This document shows, piece after piece, positions 31,715-43,922 of a stretch of 64,000 nt of DNA. The DNA comes from Telopea speciosissima. Taxonomy: Eukaryota; Streptophyta; Magnoliopsida; Proteales; Proteaceae. The stretch's first letter is position 1; each line of letters begins with the position of its first letter. Under the pieces are notes generated by a model, which searched no databases, had not been told where the DNA came from, and saw only the letters and a list, made by a program, of their open reading frames with translations. A program made the translations under genes and the position numbers. The stretch lies in the NCBI RefSeq assembly GCF_018873765.1, contig NC_057922.1, forward strand, positions 64,752,755 through 64,816,754, written 5' to 3'.

Positions 31715-34080
31715 TTACAAATGCTTTATCTTTAAACATAGCAAGTAATTCTGCTCTTCTAAGGAACGAGGGGTTGCTGTTTCCACTCTCTGAACAAGAA
31801 GTACTGAAGCTGTATTAGCTCATGTCGGTAAATATTTTTCTGTTAATCTAAGGCAGTAGTCGGTATTCATTCTTGGAATAGATTCTGGGTATAGAATGCA
31901 TTTCTGAAACCCGATTCTTCTCTATTTTCTCGCTTCAGAATGCTTTCTAGACCTAGAATTTATTTCGAGAATTCATACCAAACACAACCTAAGATTCCAG
32001 AACACTAATGCAAATAGCGTAATCAAGAACATATCACCTGGAAACCCATTTTTTGGTACAGCTCCTTTGCTGGTATGTTATCCTTGTGAACATGCACAAA
32101 CACCTGCTCCACACCTGCACCAAGGAGACAGGATTCAGTGGTGGTAGTTTGAAAAAGCCCATGTTTCCACTCATCCAGACCATTTCATAAACCCTGAAAT
32201 CTGGCTGCTTCCATGGAAACCTGCATTTAAAAAAGGAGGGCTTGCTACATTTCTTAATCTTACTATCTGATTTGGCAGATTCAATAGCAAACTGCAACAT
32301 TTTGCTTGCAATGCCCCGGCGACGTGCGCTTTTGGCCACACATAAGTTTGCTAAATAGCCATACATCCGTGGTCTCGTTCGGTTGAAGCAGTGAAAGATT
32401 GGAGCCTTCATGAGTTCCTATACGAGGAATTACACCATATATCAATCAGCAAGAATTATTACTCCTCACCAATATTGGATTGAAATTCCTAATCAAAGCA
32501 CATTGTATTTCTACCCCAGGATACTCCTCTCCTTGTAACATGTGTTGGATGCTTAAATCCAGAGTTCCAACCACACTCTTCAGTATCGTACATTGTTCAT
32601 TCTTGTCTGCCTTCTTTACCTGATGATTTTGAAGAAGAGCGGATGAATAGCTGTCCTTCTGTTCCCTCATCTCTGTCACTAGAAGGAGAAAAAAATGGAT
32701 AACAGAAAAGCAAATATCTTCATAAAACAGCCTACCGCGACGATGCAGGTGCATTTTTCTACATACTGTCCATTGCATCGCCTTTTTAATGCATTAAATT
32801 CCTGAAACAAACCAGGGAAAAATTAGAAAATGTGAGAAGAGAATGCCAGGTATCTCTGTTTTTTTGCAGTAGAAATTCTTGAACTATGTTTGATATCTAG
32901 GACTTACCTGCTCTGCAAATTTTCTTTTGTAGTTATTGACATAGCTGCATTAGTAAAAATATTTCCAAATTAGCATGTTCTCATTGATTGATTGAAGTGA
33001 TGGTTACAGTAATCCAATTTCTAAAGCATGTTCTAATGTTTCCACCAAGAGTTTTAATAGGAAGACAGCAGTTCCTACTTTCCTAACCCAGTGGTGGTCT
33101 CCATCTCATTTACTGTTTATCTGATAACAGGGAAGAGAGGACATGCCATAGAATTCATGGTGTGATAATTAATACAAACCGTCCATATGGTTGATCCTCC
33201 CAGTGACATTCTGCTCTCAACCATGCCGATGTCTACCACAAAATCAAAGGCCAACCACCAGCACCACCACAAATTTAGCAAGAAATATAGATGAAAATGG
33301 CCTCAATTTCAAGGTTAATTTGCAATTTAGTTAAACTACCCACACAATACTCTTCATCAAGTACTGCTGCCCGGGTCACGAATCGTCCAAAATCCATTAC
33401 CTTCCCATGATTAAACTCTTGATCCAAATGTTGCAGCCGATCAAACCGAAGATTTGATGGCTTTGAAGGCTCAACATGAGGACTAGATGTTGTTGGAACC
33501 TCCACAGACTGTGCCTCCTTCCTTGTCCGTGGAGATGTTGGGTTGATTTTCCTGTGGATCAATATCAAAGTGGACTCAGAAAACTTGGGCCAATCTCGAA
33601 AGTTCAATGTGGATTGATTGGATTAGAGATTAGAAATAGTCCTATAAATGCAGCTAATTACTAAGAATTTCAGAACAATGCTTGAGCTCCCCCAAAAAAG
33701 AAAAAACAATAAAAACAGAGGATTTGTTTGGAACCAACTGGAACTATTTCAGTCCATTATGTTCTTGTTCCTGTTTTTTTAATTTCTCTGAACCCAAAGG
33801 AGCAGAGGTCGAGAAAGCAGGGCAGGAATTTAACATTTTAATTTGAATCCCATAAAAACTTTAAGTTTCTAGGGAAGAAGGAAGAAATATTGCAGGCAAA
33901 GAGGTCAGGAAATAAAAATGTACATGAGCAAAAAAGATTGCTGAAACTGGAGAAAGGAGAGATAGAAGATACTCACATTGATGGAGAGACATAAACACCG
34001 CGAGGCTGGGAGTGACTTCCAGAACCATGGCTTGGAAATGCCAAGAAATCAAGACTGCGAAAAACAATCCCCGTCGACAT
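31715..34080 (-). CDS. Plastid-type GCN5-related N-acetyltransferase (GNAT)
   Basis: Nine exons on the minus strand: 34080-33977, 33551-33344, 33232-33180, 32944-32908, 32801-32736, 32670-32515, 32417-32264, 32114-32038, 31789-31715 (309 aa), every intron GT..AG and all phases agreeing. The N-terminus MSTGIVFRSLDFLAFPSHGS is serine-rich and weakly acidic, like a chloroplast transit peptide. The catalytic fold occupies about residues 140-305: SVVGTLDLSI, then motif A NLCVAKSARRRGIASKML (acetyl-CoA loop R240-RRG-IA245), VEQVFVHVH, and motif B NIPAKELYQKMGF. The family transfers acetyl from acetyl-CoA to protein N-termini or lysines in plastids. The substrate is not readable here. Exon 9 was placed because it yields SLEEQNYLLCLKI, a family-like end. 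Exon 6 could splice slightly differently. Confidence 0.88.
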
Positions 34081-34135
34081 TGGAGCTTGCTTCCTCCAAT
34101 GTCCGAAACACTTCTTCAAGCTCCCCTGTATGACA

Positions 34136-34180
34136 GTGTGTGTGTGTGTGTGTGTGTCTGTGAGAGAGAGAGAGAGAGAG
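34136..34180. repeat. Compound (GT)n(GA)n microsatellite upstream of GNAT
   Basis: About ten GT units run into about ten GA units. On the gene's sense strand this is (TC)n(AC)n, 56 bp upstream of the GNAT start codon, so it lies in the leader or core promoter. Confidence 0.9.
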
Positions 34181-35327
34181 AATGGATTAAGGGCTTAAAA
34201 TCCCAGTACCCAGAAGGGGTTGGGGGAGGGGTTGTTAAGGTGGGTAGGTAAAGGCTATATGGTTGAAGCCATTACAACCAAGCTTTCTGCAACTTAACGG
34301 TTGAATAACGAACGGGCTTTTTGGATACCTCAGGAAGTACCTGGACGGACCAACGAGCTTTTGGATTGTTTGTGAAGTCCAAGAAAACGAATGGAGGAAT
34401 TGAAAACAAAGAAGCACACAGATTTTGGAAGAAAAACCAGAAGCGACTGGTGAGGGAAAGGGAATGGTCTTTAGGCAGAGGGATATCATTGTCACTTGTC
34501 AGAAAGATATATGTGGATTTCAATTTACATGGATGGACATATGGAATCAAATCTTTTCTTTAATGATTGGACCCTTTTTCTTCCATTCCCCCTCCCCCAA
34601 GCCTTGTAAGACAGGTCACAGCAAGGCGATCAACACCCAATCCAATTTCTGTTTATTTTTTTTTCCTGTTTTTTAAAGGGATTGCTGCCTGGACGCGTGG
34701 CCTTTACACTAGTGTGAGTTTGATTAGACTATAAGAATATATTTAAGGGTATGATATATTGGCATTTTATACGTCAAACCAATGAAGAAAAGAAGTGTAC
34801 ATTTCAGTGGGTGTCAGTAAAGGATTTAGAAATTAGTATCGAATCAAGCTTATTGTCTGATCTGTATTGATATCAACTGTGCTCAATATCGATACCCGAT
34901 CAATACGATTTTGGTGATTTATTTTGATCCCTAGATTTTTGGTGAAAAAGATATCTATTTGATCCAGTATCGACTCGATATGAATTGATATCGAAATCAA
35001 TGATGATTGATATTAGTTGCAATATCATGCACTAAGACTCTGGTGTCGATTGATTATACAATTGATCCATATGATTGTTGAGAAGAGAGAGGAAAAAGAG
35101 TTTCAGGTTTTGTAAGAGGGCGTGTACAGGCAACATGCCCATCCTTTTGCCTTTTTTTAAAAGGGGAGGGAGAAAGACATATTGTCACCATGCATGGTGA
35201 CAAATAAATTGCAACCATGATCACTCGTTCTCTCATATGCAAGAATGATATGGTGAATTGACAGTGAATTACTCGGGAATTATTTGGATTAATCAAATGG
35301 GAAATTTTAATGGGAAAAAAGTTGTAA

Positions 35328-36522
35328 CGCCACCTGTATAATTTCTTAAGCGCACTACTAAACGCAACGGTTAAATCTCAACCATTGAGATTTAATCAAT
35401 TGATCTGAATCGTTGAATTTTCAACCTTCTACCGGTTGTCTCACTGTCTTCTTCCTCAGCTCTCTCCGCCTCTCTCTCTTCCCCTGCAAACCTATTGTCT
35501 GCAAACTCAGATAGAATCATTTCAACAAAAAAAAAAAAAATCACTCCCGCAACCCCAACCCCATCTCCCCTGTAAATCTCTCTTCCTTTCTAAACCTATT
35601 CTAGGCAAACCTAGAGAGAATCGATTTACACAAAAAAAAGATATAACGAACCGAAGCACTCCCCATCTCTCTGTTTTGATTTTTTTTTCTCAAAACCCTT
35701 TTTTTTTTCTGGATTATCTCCCTTGAAATTCTTTTTTTTATTTTTTAAGAAAACTGAAGAAGCTGAAGCCACTGTGTATTGTCTCCTCCCACCTCCGCCC
35801 TCCCTGTGTATTGTGGGTGGGAAGATGAAGTTTTTTTTTTTTATGAAAGGGAAGATGGAATTTTTTGCATTTCTGTTCGGTTCCAAGATCCCAGAGATTC
35901 AAGGGTCTTCAATTCGATTAATTTTTACAGGGTCTTTTGATCTCTGAAGTCTTGAAAGGAAAGAAGTTTTGGTTTTAAGCCATCTCATCGGATTTGGGTC
36001 ATCTTCATCATCAGCTTAAATCATCTTCTTCTTTTCCATTGTTGGAGTTTCGTTTTTTATACCTATACGAAATGGACAAAATGAAAACTCTGCTGAAACC
36101 CAAACCAAATACACAACAGCAATTGAGATACGATTATGGGTTTTTCTCCAGTGGCTGTTTACCCAAAAAAAAAAGAGACGATTTTAATGGTAAAAATCGT
36201 GAGAGCAGGTTTCTTCTCCAAACCAAATCCACAACAGCCATAGATTTGCAGGGGGAAGAGAGAGAGGAAGAAACCCATAAATCTGCTCACCGTGAGAGCA
36301 AAAAAGAAGAAACCCATAAACCTGCAGAAAGAAACCTCACGATTAGCTGAAACCCAAACCAAATACCTCAACAGCCATAGAAAAAAGAAGAAACCTGCTC
36401 TCACGGTGAGCAGGTTTATGGGTTTTTTTTATTCGATGGATACGATTAAAAAGTAAAAAAATAAACGGTTTAGATTAAGACGTTGCGTTTTGTGTTGCGT
36501 TTAAAAACAAATAACCGTAGCG
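35328..36522. mobile_element. DNA transposon-like element with ~50-bp degenerate inverted repeats
   Basis: The left end cgccacctgtataatttctt and the reverse complement of the right end cgctacggttatttgttttt align and continue into a shared aaacgcaacg block 30-40 bp inward. The interior is UTR-like: CT-rich leader-like sequence, A-tracts, and a repeated gaaacccataaa(c/t)ctgc phrase. There is no transposase frame. The superfamily is open because I found no target duplication. Captured non-coding gene sequence, as in a Pack-MULE, is one reading. Confidence 0.5.
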
Positions 36523-37317
36523 GTGCTCACTACCCTTGAAATTTCAATCATTTACCCTCCTCCAATGTATGTCCATGCACCCCTTCGTAGTCTCGTGCAC
36601 TCTCTTTGTACTTCTAAATTCTTTAATGATTTTTTGTCACGTCGTTTGATTGGACTGAAACTTAGCCTGTAAAAGGAAGACCCCTTTGGGTCCACTTATC
36701 CACATAAATTTCAACCCCATCTGGGTAGTCACATGGCAGAACAAGTGGGCATGGTTGCAATTCATTTGTTACCAGAAATGTAGTGACAATACCAATAAGA
36801 TTGAGTTTTCCTTGACCTACAATGAAGAGTGAATCACATTAATTCATTGATTCTGGTGATTGGATGGGACTCTTGAAATAGTATCAAGGGTATTTTGGAT
36901 TTTATATAATAATAGGTACATAGAATAATGACACCTAAATGGTTGGATTCTCTTCATCTACGAGAACAGATTACTTTTGCCATAAGATTAACCTATTTCT
37001 TTTTTTCCAGAAGCAGGATTTAGTAATCAGATACGGTATCGGTCTCAGCCAATATCGATATGGATTGGCTTGTATCGGATGGATTTGCCCTTGATTTTAT
37101 TTAAAATCGATTTTTGTTATCATTTTACCCTTGGTCCGCTCTGACCCATCGCTACAATTTCAGCCAGGAATCAGTATCAGCCCCTACCAATACCAATATG
37201 AATCTCAATGTTGTTTGGTTGGATTTGGCAGGGCAATAAACGTGAAAAGGGCATCTTTTTTATGAGAAAAAACTATAAACATCAAAAAGAAATATAGATA
37301 GATATAGATATGAGCCA

Positions 37318-37412
37318 CTTCGACAGGAGGTAAGGAAGCGTACATTTGCCCCTCCCAAACCCGGCAATAGCGGAAGCCTCGTGCATTGGGACGTTTTTTT
37401 TTTTTTTTTTTT
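37318..37412 (+). mobile_element. SINE-like fragment (copy 1)
   Basis: The stretch aggtaaggaagcgtacattt followed by gcccctcccaaacccggcaa and gcctcgtgcattgggacg, then a run of T, matches the 3' part of a common plant SINE-type repeat (CTGCGTACATCTGACCCTCC...GCCTCGTGCACTGGG). A second copy is in ERECTA intron 11 at 58395-58505. Confidence 0.55.
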
Positions 37413-37472
37413 AATAGAAATGAACACCCTATGTTGTGACTAGTAAGTAGTATAAGCTAACTTAGAAGCCAA

Positions 37473-38397
37473 AACTACTCTCTCGAAATGGATGTCCATC
37501 GAGCCAACATTTGTTTTATGTGGTTCTAGTGATGAATCCATTTGGCACATTTTTCTATTATGTGATTAGACAAAGCATCTCTGAGCATCTAGCTCTCTCG
37601 GACTGAGAATTGAACTCCTTTCTAACCCTTCTCTGGCACATCTGTGCGCCTCCATCCTCAAGTCTAAAGTTCTTGATAAACAATCTTCAATTTGCTTTTT
37701 TCTGTTTTTATTATTAACTGTTATTTTATTTGGAATGTAAGGAACAAGGTTCTTAAAGGATTGGCCAAGGTCGATCCTAGGTTGGTTCTTTGGGATGTAC
37801 TAAAGTGGCTATCTGATGTGAACATTCATCCCCCTTCTAATGCATCCCTGTCTATTGCATCTACACAAGTCACACACTAAGACTCTATAATGTATCCTAT
37901 TGCTAACCCAAATTTACAACTCCCTAATTTAATGTACGCAAGCATATATGAACCTCAACTAGAATTAACCGGTTGGGCTTTTTGCATTTTGATAGCTGGA
38001 AAGAGTGTTTTAACATCTACAGGGTGCCTATCAACTCACGACGAAAAGGAGGTTGAATTATTTGGACTTTTGCAGGGGCGGAAACATGCTGAGAAGGCTA
38101 ACATCAGACCTAAAGTATTTTTGTGCATTCACATGGATATTTATCCTCTTCTGCTCCCATCTTCTAAGGAAAATTTACCTTGGAACATAATTAAAGGTTT
38201 TTTTTTCAACAAACTGATGAAACTGATAACTTCACTAAAGTTAAAGTTAATTGGTGTAGGGATGAATCTGTTTATAGTAGGATGAAAAACTAACTCTTAA
38301 GTGCAATCTAGAATTATTGTAATATAGCGCACTCTAACCTGCCTGTACATTTCTCCTTTTAAGTAATATATTTTGCTATTTTCATTTAAAAAAGAAA
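37473..38397 (+). mobile_element. 5'-truncated LINE with perfect 14-bp target duplication
   Basis: AACTTAGAAGCCAA occurs at 37459-37472 and again at 38398-38411. The 925-bp insert ends ttttcatttaaaaaagaa, a LINE-like A tail. Its 5' part reads as a zinc-binding RT tail (LCGSSDESIWHIFLLCD, about 37518-37565). Its 3' part (37890-38285, open for 131 codons) resembles the RNase-H-like tail of plant LINEs, with GWAFCIL and FLCIHMDIYPLL. The perfect duplication suggests a younger insertion than the LINE at 14806. Confidence 0.85.
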
Positions 38398-39073
38398 AAC
38401 TTAGAAGCCAATGACAGATAAACTTTGACAATGTTTGTGAAAAAGACCATATTTTATAGCTTTTCTAGTGAGTCAAATACCTTCTCCAAATTGTCTTTGG
38501 GAAGATATTTTCTTTCTTAGGAATTTGACCAAAACACATATTCCAAAAATTTAGGAAAAAAATTGAAAGAGATTTTTCTCTTGATGTTGTTTGGTTCCAC
38601 TTCAAAAGATGAGAAAAGAGAGGAAGAAATTTCTTTCTAGATATTGTTTGTTGACTTTAAAGACAAGGAAAAAGTCAGGAAGAGGTTTCTTTCACAATAC
38701 CCTCCAAATTGTCCTTGGGAAGATAATTCTTTCCTTAAGAGAGGAGTAGGTTTCTATCTAGATATTGTATCATTGTATGGTTGCATTTAAAAAGATGAGG
38801 AAAAAGTGAGGAAGAGGCTTCTATCACAATGTTTCCCACTTTTTTGGTGTAACAAATTTTGTGGGACTCATCTAAGGACGTAAATGAATAGACAAAATTT
38901 GTATTCGATTTGTGATCATATCCTTTTAAAGAAATTCGTATTTGCAAAATAGGTTTCAAGACACCATATGAATCCGTTCAAAAGCTAACTAAATGTGAAT
39001 ACGAATATTTCAATTTCAGACAGAATAGTATCTGATCCGTTTAAGTTTCGATTATAAAAATATAACTAAATAA

Positions 39074-39297
39074 CAGGGTTTAAAAGACCAAGGCCAACCC
39101 CGATTCCTGATCTGTAATGGACTTCTAGGGTTAGGGGTGACTGATCTGCAGAATCGAAAACCGGATAAGCCAAAATCGGTGTAAAACTGCCCTAAACCTA
39201 GTTTCCATACAAGGATCGGCTGAGCCGGATCAGCCTCAGTCACTTCTGATCCGAATCAGCCAATCCGGTGATCCAATCCCAATTTTTAAAACCTTGG
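39074..39297. mobile_element. 'ggtttaaaa' MITE-like element
   Basis: It starts agggtttaaaagaccaagg and ends aatttttaaaaccttg, giving a short inverted repeat AGG(G/T)TTTAAAA. The interior is rich in gatccg/cggatc words. A related element is at 45361-45587. The target duplication is not clear. Confidence 0.5.
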
Positions 39298-40087
39298 GTA
39301 CAAGAGATTGCTCGTGAGAGGTCATTGTTACCCCCTCCTACTTTCTACCTGTTGCTAGATTTGAAATGGAATATTGGAATTCATAGAATACAAGCATGAA
39401 TAGATAAACCAGCGCAAATAATGTACTCCAGATCAAAGGGTTCAAGTACTGTTTTTCAGTGTCAGATTAGATCCCATCAAACATCCAAATTGGCTACAGG
39501 TTAGAGATGAAAATGGCAACATAACCCTCAAAATGCAAGCTCGAAAACAGTTAGTATCCACAAGTGGAAGTTAGTTTGGAATTTTACATAATTTTCAAAT
39601 AGTAAGTAAAATGTTTTTGAATCCTTCCCCTGGTTGGGAGAAAGATGTGAAGAATTCCTCCAAAAGCTGTAGGTCTCCATATCTAATAGGTTTGTATTAG
39701 CTTGACAACATAATCAATCATCATCAAAATTCATGGACAGTAGAATTCTTCTTGTTACAAAATCAAAGAAGAACTAACTCAATAATAGGACTGCAACGTT
39801 GAAGTAGGTCATAGAAACGTTGCACAACTTGAGATTTTGGGTTATTACATAGTCATGACCAAGATGTAACAGGGGGATAGAGGCAAAAGAAAAACATTTA
39901 TATTGCAACCCAATTGAAATCAGTTTAGTGCCTGGGAGATGGTCATTAATTTGAAGATTTAAAAGAATACACAAGGAATCTGTACCTTTTTTTAATCTCC
40001 AGAAGAGGTGGGATTCATAAACAAGATGATTAATAAAGAAATCTCCAACTTTGAAAACTCAAACAGCCAAGTTGAGGTCCACAGAGC

Positions 40088-43000
40088 TCATCGAGGTGTT
40101 GCTGCGCACCTTTTCATCCACTTCTTCTGTGTTGTAGCAAAATTGGAAAACCTTGGGTTTGAGGAAGAAACACCTTCTTGAGATTCTTGTCTAATGGGTA
40201 ATTCAGCAGGAAGAGCTGCTGCAGCGCTGGTAAAGGCATTCAGGACCAGAAATGCTAGTATTGGAGACAGATCCAACGTCCCTCCAAGAGGTGGGATAAT
40301 CCCCCGGAAGATGTTCAAGTAAGGATCACACAAAGTGCTGAACCAGGAAACCCACCCAAAGGGTGGGGATGAGAAAGAGAGAGATCAATTAGAATCATAC
40401 AAGAAACATTTTCAGTGCAGAAATGGAATGTATTTTTCAGGGACTCGTCTTTCCATCTTGCTCACTTGACATAGCCTACCAAATCCATTTATCTAAGCAA
40501 ATTCCCCAAGCAATTGGAACAGAAATACAATTTTTTATTCATGAGAAACCATTAGTCAAATCTATCAAATCTATAGCCAGCACAAATACATCTATGCAAG
40601 GAAGAGCCCTTGCTTCAGATACGGCTTGTAGGCCTCTAACATCAGCTTATATGGTCTGGATTGATAAGCCTGCAGAGTAGTTGGAGACTGAAGGTTTTGT
40701 ATCTGTCTGTTGAGAATTGCAAGAAATTATGTTTGAAAATTTGTTGCAACTCAGATTGTAATGTTATTCAAATATTGGGAAACTAAAACAGTAGTGTTCT
40801 CTAACTGAGCATTTCAGTTTTTCAGTAAATAATCTAGACCCTGCAGTTTGTTTAAAATGTTCAGAACTTCTTGAGTACAATAAAAATAGAGAAAAGTCGC
40901 AAAGACTGAAGAATCATACCTAAGTGGGCTAACAATGGCTGGAGGAGAGTTGGGAAACCAGGTCAAAACAAGCCTGACAACTAGCAGTGAATTATAGATG
41001 TTCAAGAAGTTCAGGATACCATTAGTTGCTACAATCTCTGCAACTGAATCACCAGGTAAAATGGCAGCAAACTTGTGCATGGACAGGGAGTGTGAATTCC
41101 TGTAGTTTCTACAATTAACCTGAAAGTAGAATTTAAAGAAGAATATAAGTATATTATTCCTCTTCAGGTATTGTAACTCTGAACAGTTAAGACCTGGTGC
41201 AAGAAAACCTGTGTCTAAAACAGAAAGATTAACTAGAAGACCATAAAGTAGGATCAAAACATAGACACTCTGAGTTGCAGATGATATGATGGTACGGAGC
41301 ACACATCCCACTCCGAACAAAGGCACAACTTCTGATGATAGGTTCAAGCATACTCTTACAGATCCACAAAAGACCATAAAAATTCTTCTATCCATTAAAA
41401 CTCACAAAAAACAACAATGCATGTCATGAGCAAAAACATTGAACCTCAATTTTGTAGAAGCAAAATCTAAACTAAAATGGAAAAGTCTTCCTTGATGGAT
41501 AACGAAACCAAACCCAAAGCTATTACATATGTTAAATTATCTACAAACAATGATTATGTGATCATGGTTTTAATCTGGAGATTGCCATAACTATTTGTAG
41601 ATTCTGAAAGCTTTTAATTTCCTTCTTGTTTATTTGCCGTGATATCATGACAGCAATGCATACTGATCTTTTTCCAGCCCTTTTATTTCTGATAATCTGT
41701 TACCCAAACAAGGACATGGGTATGTGCTTTGATGTCTAACACACATGAGATGTCTAATAAGTTCATACTGTTAAAACATTACTTATGTTTTTCCTATGAA
41801 CACAAATGCAGGCAATCTTTTCCTCTGTTATTTCCTTTCAATAAATTTTTTTTTAAATTTCAAGGCGGAAAATAAAAAAAACAGAATGACGTGCCCAACA
41901 GTGTAAATGGCCAGCGATACAATTGTGGAGGTAATAGTGGTAGCAGTCGGATGGCAGTGGTAAATAGCCATTTTCTAAGCGGTATTGGGACTAATGACTA
42001 TGGCTGTCCAACACAAGACCAGTAATAAAATGTTATAGTTTAAAGAAGTTTAAAGTGAATTTAAGATTCAAAACACCTCTAGTTTTGTTTTCCGATCCCC
42101 ACAAGGTGCATGCATGTCTTTTCTTCACATGCATAGTTTTCAGTCTCCCGGTCGACCAGCATGCACACCGGTCAATGTTTCCCAAAAGCAATGTTTGGCA
42201 GAGGATATGTCCATTATATGAACATTTGAGGTTCCCAATCAACTGGCTTGCCTAGGAGGTCAACCAGCTTCAGCCAAGTTATAAAATTTTATGGAGAGAG
42301 TTACCTCCCTTGGGATGTGTTGGACAGACATCATTTGAATCACTCTCTTGCTCTCTTATGCTCTATTGTTCACTCCTTGTTCAATTTGTTGTTTTCATTT
42401 TTATTGGAACTTTTACTTGTGTTGTTGAACACAGCTCTACATGGTCTGACAAGGCCTAGATATTGAGTGCAACAAAACTGGTGCCGCCTTCTTGGGGCTG
42501 TTTCATCTTGGGGATTGATTCACAAGAACCCTTTTCACCGTAAAGGGGTGAATACAATCTTAAGAATAGTACCGGGCTGTTTCATCTTGGGGATTGATTC
42601 ACAAGAACCATTTTCACCGAAGGGGGGGAATACAATCTTAAGAATAGTGACAGAGTGGTATGACTCAGCCCGACCATCACTTTGACATCCTTTAGTATAT
42701 GTTGAAGTGATGTAATGACTGTACATCAAGTGGAGTTTCACTCTGGTCCTATCCGTGAGTGTTTTAACTATTTTGATTAGTCTTCTATTTTACTAGTCTC
42801 TCAAACCTTCTATTTGCTGTTATCATTTACTACATAAAATAACTCATGGTTCATGAACGAATAGACCACTTCCTCTTTGGAAAATGATTCCTTATTAGGA
42901 ATTTTTTTCCAATCCAGAAGGGAATTCCTCAAACTGAGCTTCCCGTTTGGTCTTCCTCGTTGATATTGCTCATCAATCATGCCCAATTCTTAATTCTTCA

Positions 43001-43494
43001 ATAATAGGACTGCAGAACATTGTTTTCCTAGAAAATCAATAGTGAAGCATTTGTTTTCTAACTAGGGTAATACTGGGAACTGGGCAGAAAGTTGACAAAT
43101 TGAGGTATCAAAATGAAACTGTTACTATACTAAAACGTGAATTAGACACTTACAATCAGATGAAGAGAGAAAGGGGGGAGTTTACCTGGGAGAAGTGGCG
43201 GAAATCGGCAGATAAGGAGAGGAGTTTCTGAAATACAGGATTACCAGCAGCAGCAGAAGAAAATGTTCTGAAACATCGATCAGCTGTTAAGACAAGGGAC
43301 GTGCGTAGGACCCGGATAAGATCAGGAACTTCAGACAAGTGGTTGTGCTTCGAATTCCAAGGTCGGGAAGATGGTGGAGGAGAAAAAGGTGTTCGGAAGA
43401 ATGCCGGAAAGAAAAAACAGTTGGAGACAAAATGAACCGCACAAATGGGTCTTGGAGTGGCCAACTCGTCTGAAAGAGAGTCGGGGGACATCAT
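40088..43494 (-). CDS. YLMG1: YlmG/YGGT-family plastid membrane protein
   Basis: Three exons on the minus strand: 43494-43186, 41119-40920, 40337-40088 (252 aa), GT..AG introns, phases agreeing. Residues 1 to about 115 are a serine-rich, phenylalanine-rich leader like a plastid transit peptide. The YGGT domain follows: FLNIYNSLLVVRLVLTWFPN (about 135-155), SPPAIVSPLSTLCDPYLNIF and RGIIPPLGGTLDLSPILAFL, whose pattern of two hydrophobic segments with NxP and GG turns defines the family. Arabidopsis and cyanobacterial relatives act in nucleoid distribution in plastids. ATG 43494 and 43491 are adjacent, so the exact start is uncertain. Intron 1 (2,066 bp) holds a 79-bp tandem duplication; intron 2 is 582 bp. 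Confidence 0.88.
42495..42652. repeat. 79-bp tandem duplication in YlmG intron 1
   Basis: Two copies start gggctgtttcatcttgggga at 42495 and 42574, and both end caatcttaagaatagt. They differ mainly at ccttttcaccgtaaag versus cattttcaccgaaggg. The 5' neighbour (42290-42480) has an LTR-like texture and is followed by tggtgccgcc, possibly a primer-binding site, so this may be a retrotransposon scrap. Confidence 0.85.
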
Positions 43495-43811
43495 ATATTC
43501 GTATAGTAAGACTGCCTTCTTTAGTCCTTTTGGGTTTCTACAGAGTAACAGAATAGCAGAGAGGGATGGGTGTGAGAAACAGAGGAATTCTGGAATTGGT
43601 TGAAAGATGATAACGTTTAAGATTGGGAAAATGGAAGCAGCGATCCAACTTTGGATCTTGTGGCTGGGGAAAGCGACAAAGTTAAACGGGTAACCCCGCC
43701 CGATTCGATTTCTATGGGTATGGACAATTTTCTATTTTTTGGGTCCGGGTCGATTCTAATACTTATTTTTTTTTTGCTTTTTTAGGATAGTAAGTAGTAG
43801 GAGGGGGGAAA

Positions 43812-43922
43812 TTTATCCTCTCAAGTAATCCAACCGTCCATCCAACACTTGAGAGAATAAAAAGACATCACTGTCCATGTTTTTACGGTTGGATTCTCAA
43901 GTGTGGACTTGAGAGGATGAAA
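43812..43922. mobile_element. Short MITE (tttatcctctcaagt ends)
   Basis: The left end tttatcctctcaagtaat and the right end acttgagaggatgaaaa are near reverse complements. The interior repeats ccaaccgt/acggttgg and aacacttgag/ctcaagtg in inverted orientation. The flanks are too degenerate to show a target duplication. Confidence 0.6.

Larger units (their letters stand above)
34183..40087. other. Spacer between GNAT and YlmG genes
   Basis: A 5.9-kb spacer without a recognised cellular gene. It holds degenerate tatcgat words (34840-35010), a 1.2-kb element with terminal inverted repeats (35328-36522), more tatcgg-type words (37020-37200), a SINE-like fragment (37318-37412), a 5'-truncated LINE (37473-38397) and a 'ggtttaaaa' MITE (39074-39297). 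The rest (about 38420-38870 and 39300-40080) shows only AT-rich sequence, with aagatgaggaaaaag-type phrases repeated at about 38600-38830. Confidence 0.55.

Noticed and set aside
32446-32514. Extension of GNAT exon 6 into VEIQCALIRNFNPIL
   Set aside because: A donor at 32514 right after GEEYPG followed by the acceptor before ELMKAPIF gives the family-like join. The longer reading adds residues without family support.
35436-36404. Several open frames (96, 74, 118 codons) between GNAT and YlmG
   Set aside because: Low-complexity sequence inside an inverted-repeat element. No protein similarity visible.
40423-40680. 85-codon plus-strand open frame
   Set aside because: It lies within YlmG intron 2 on the opposite strand and has no recognisable features.
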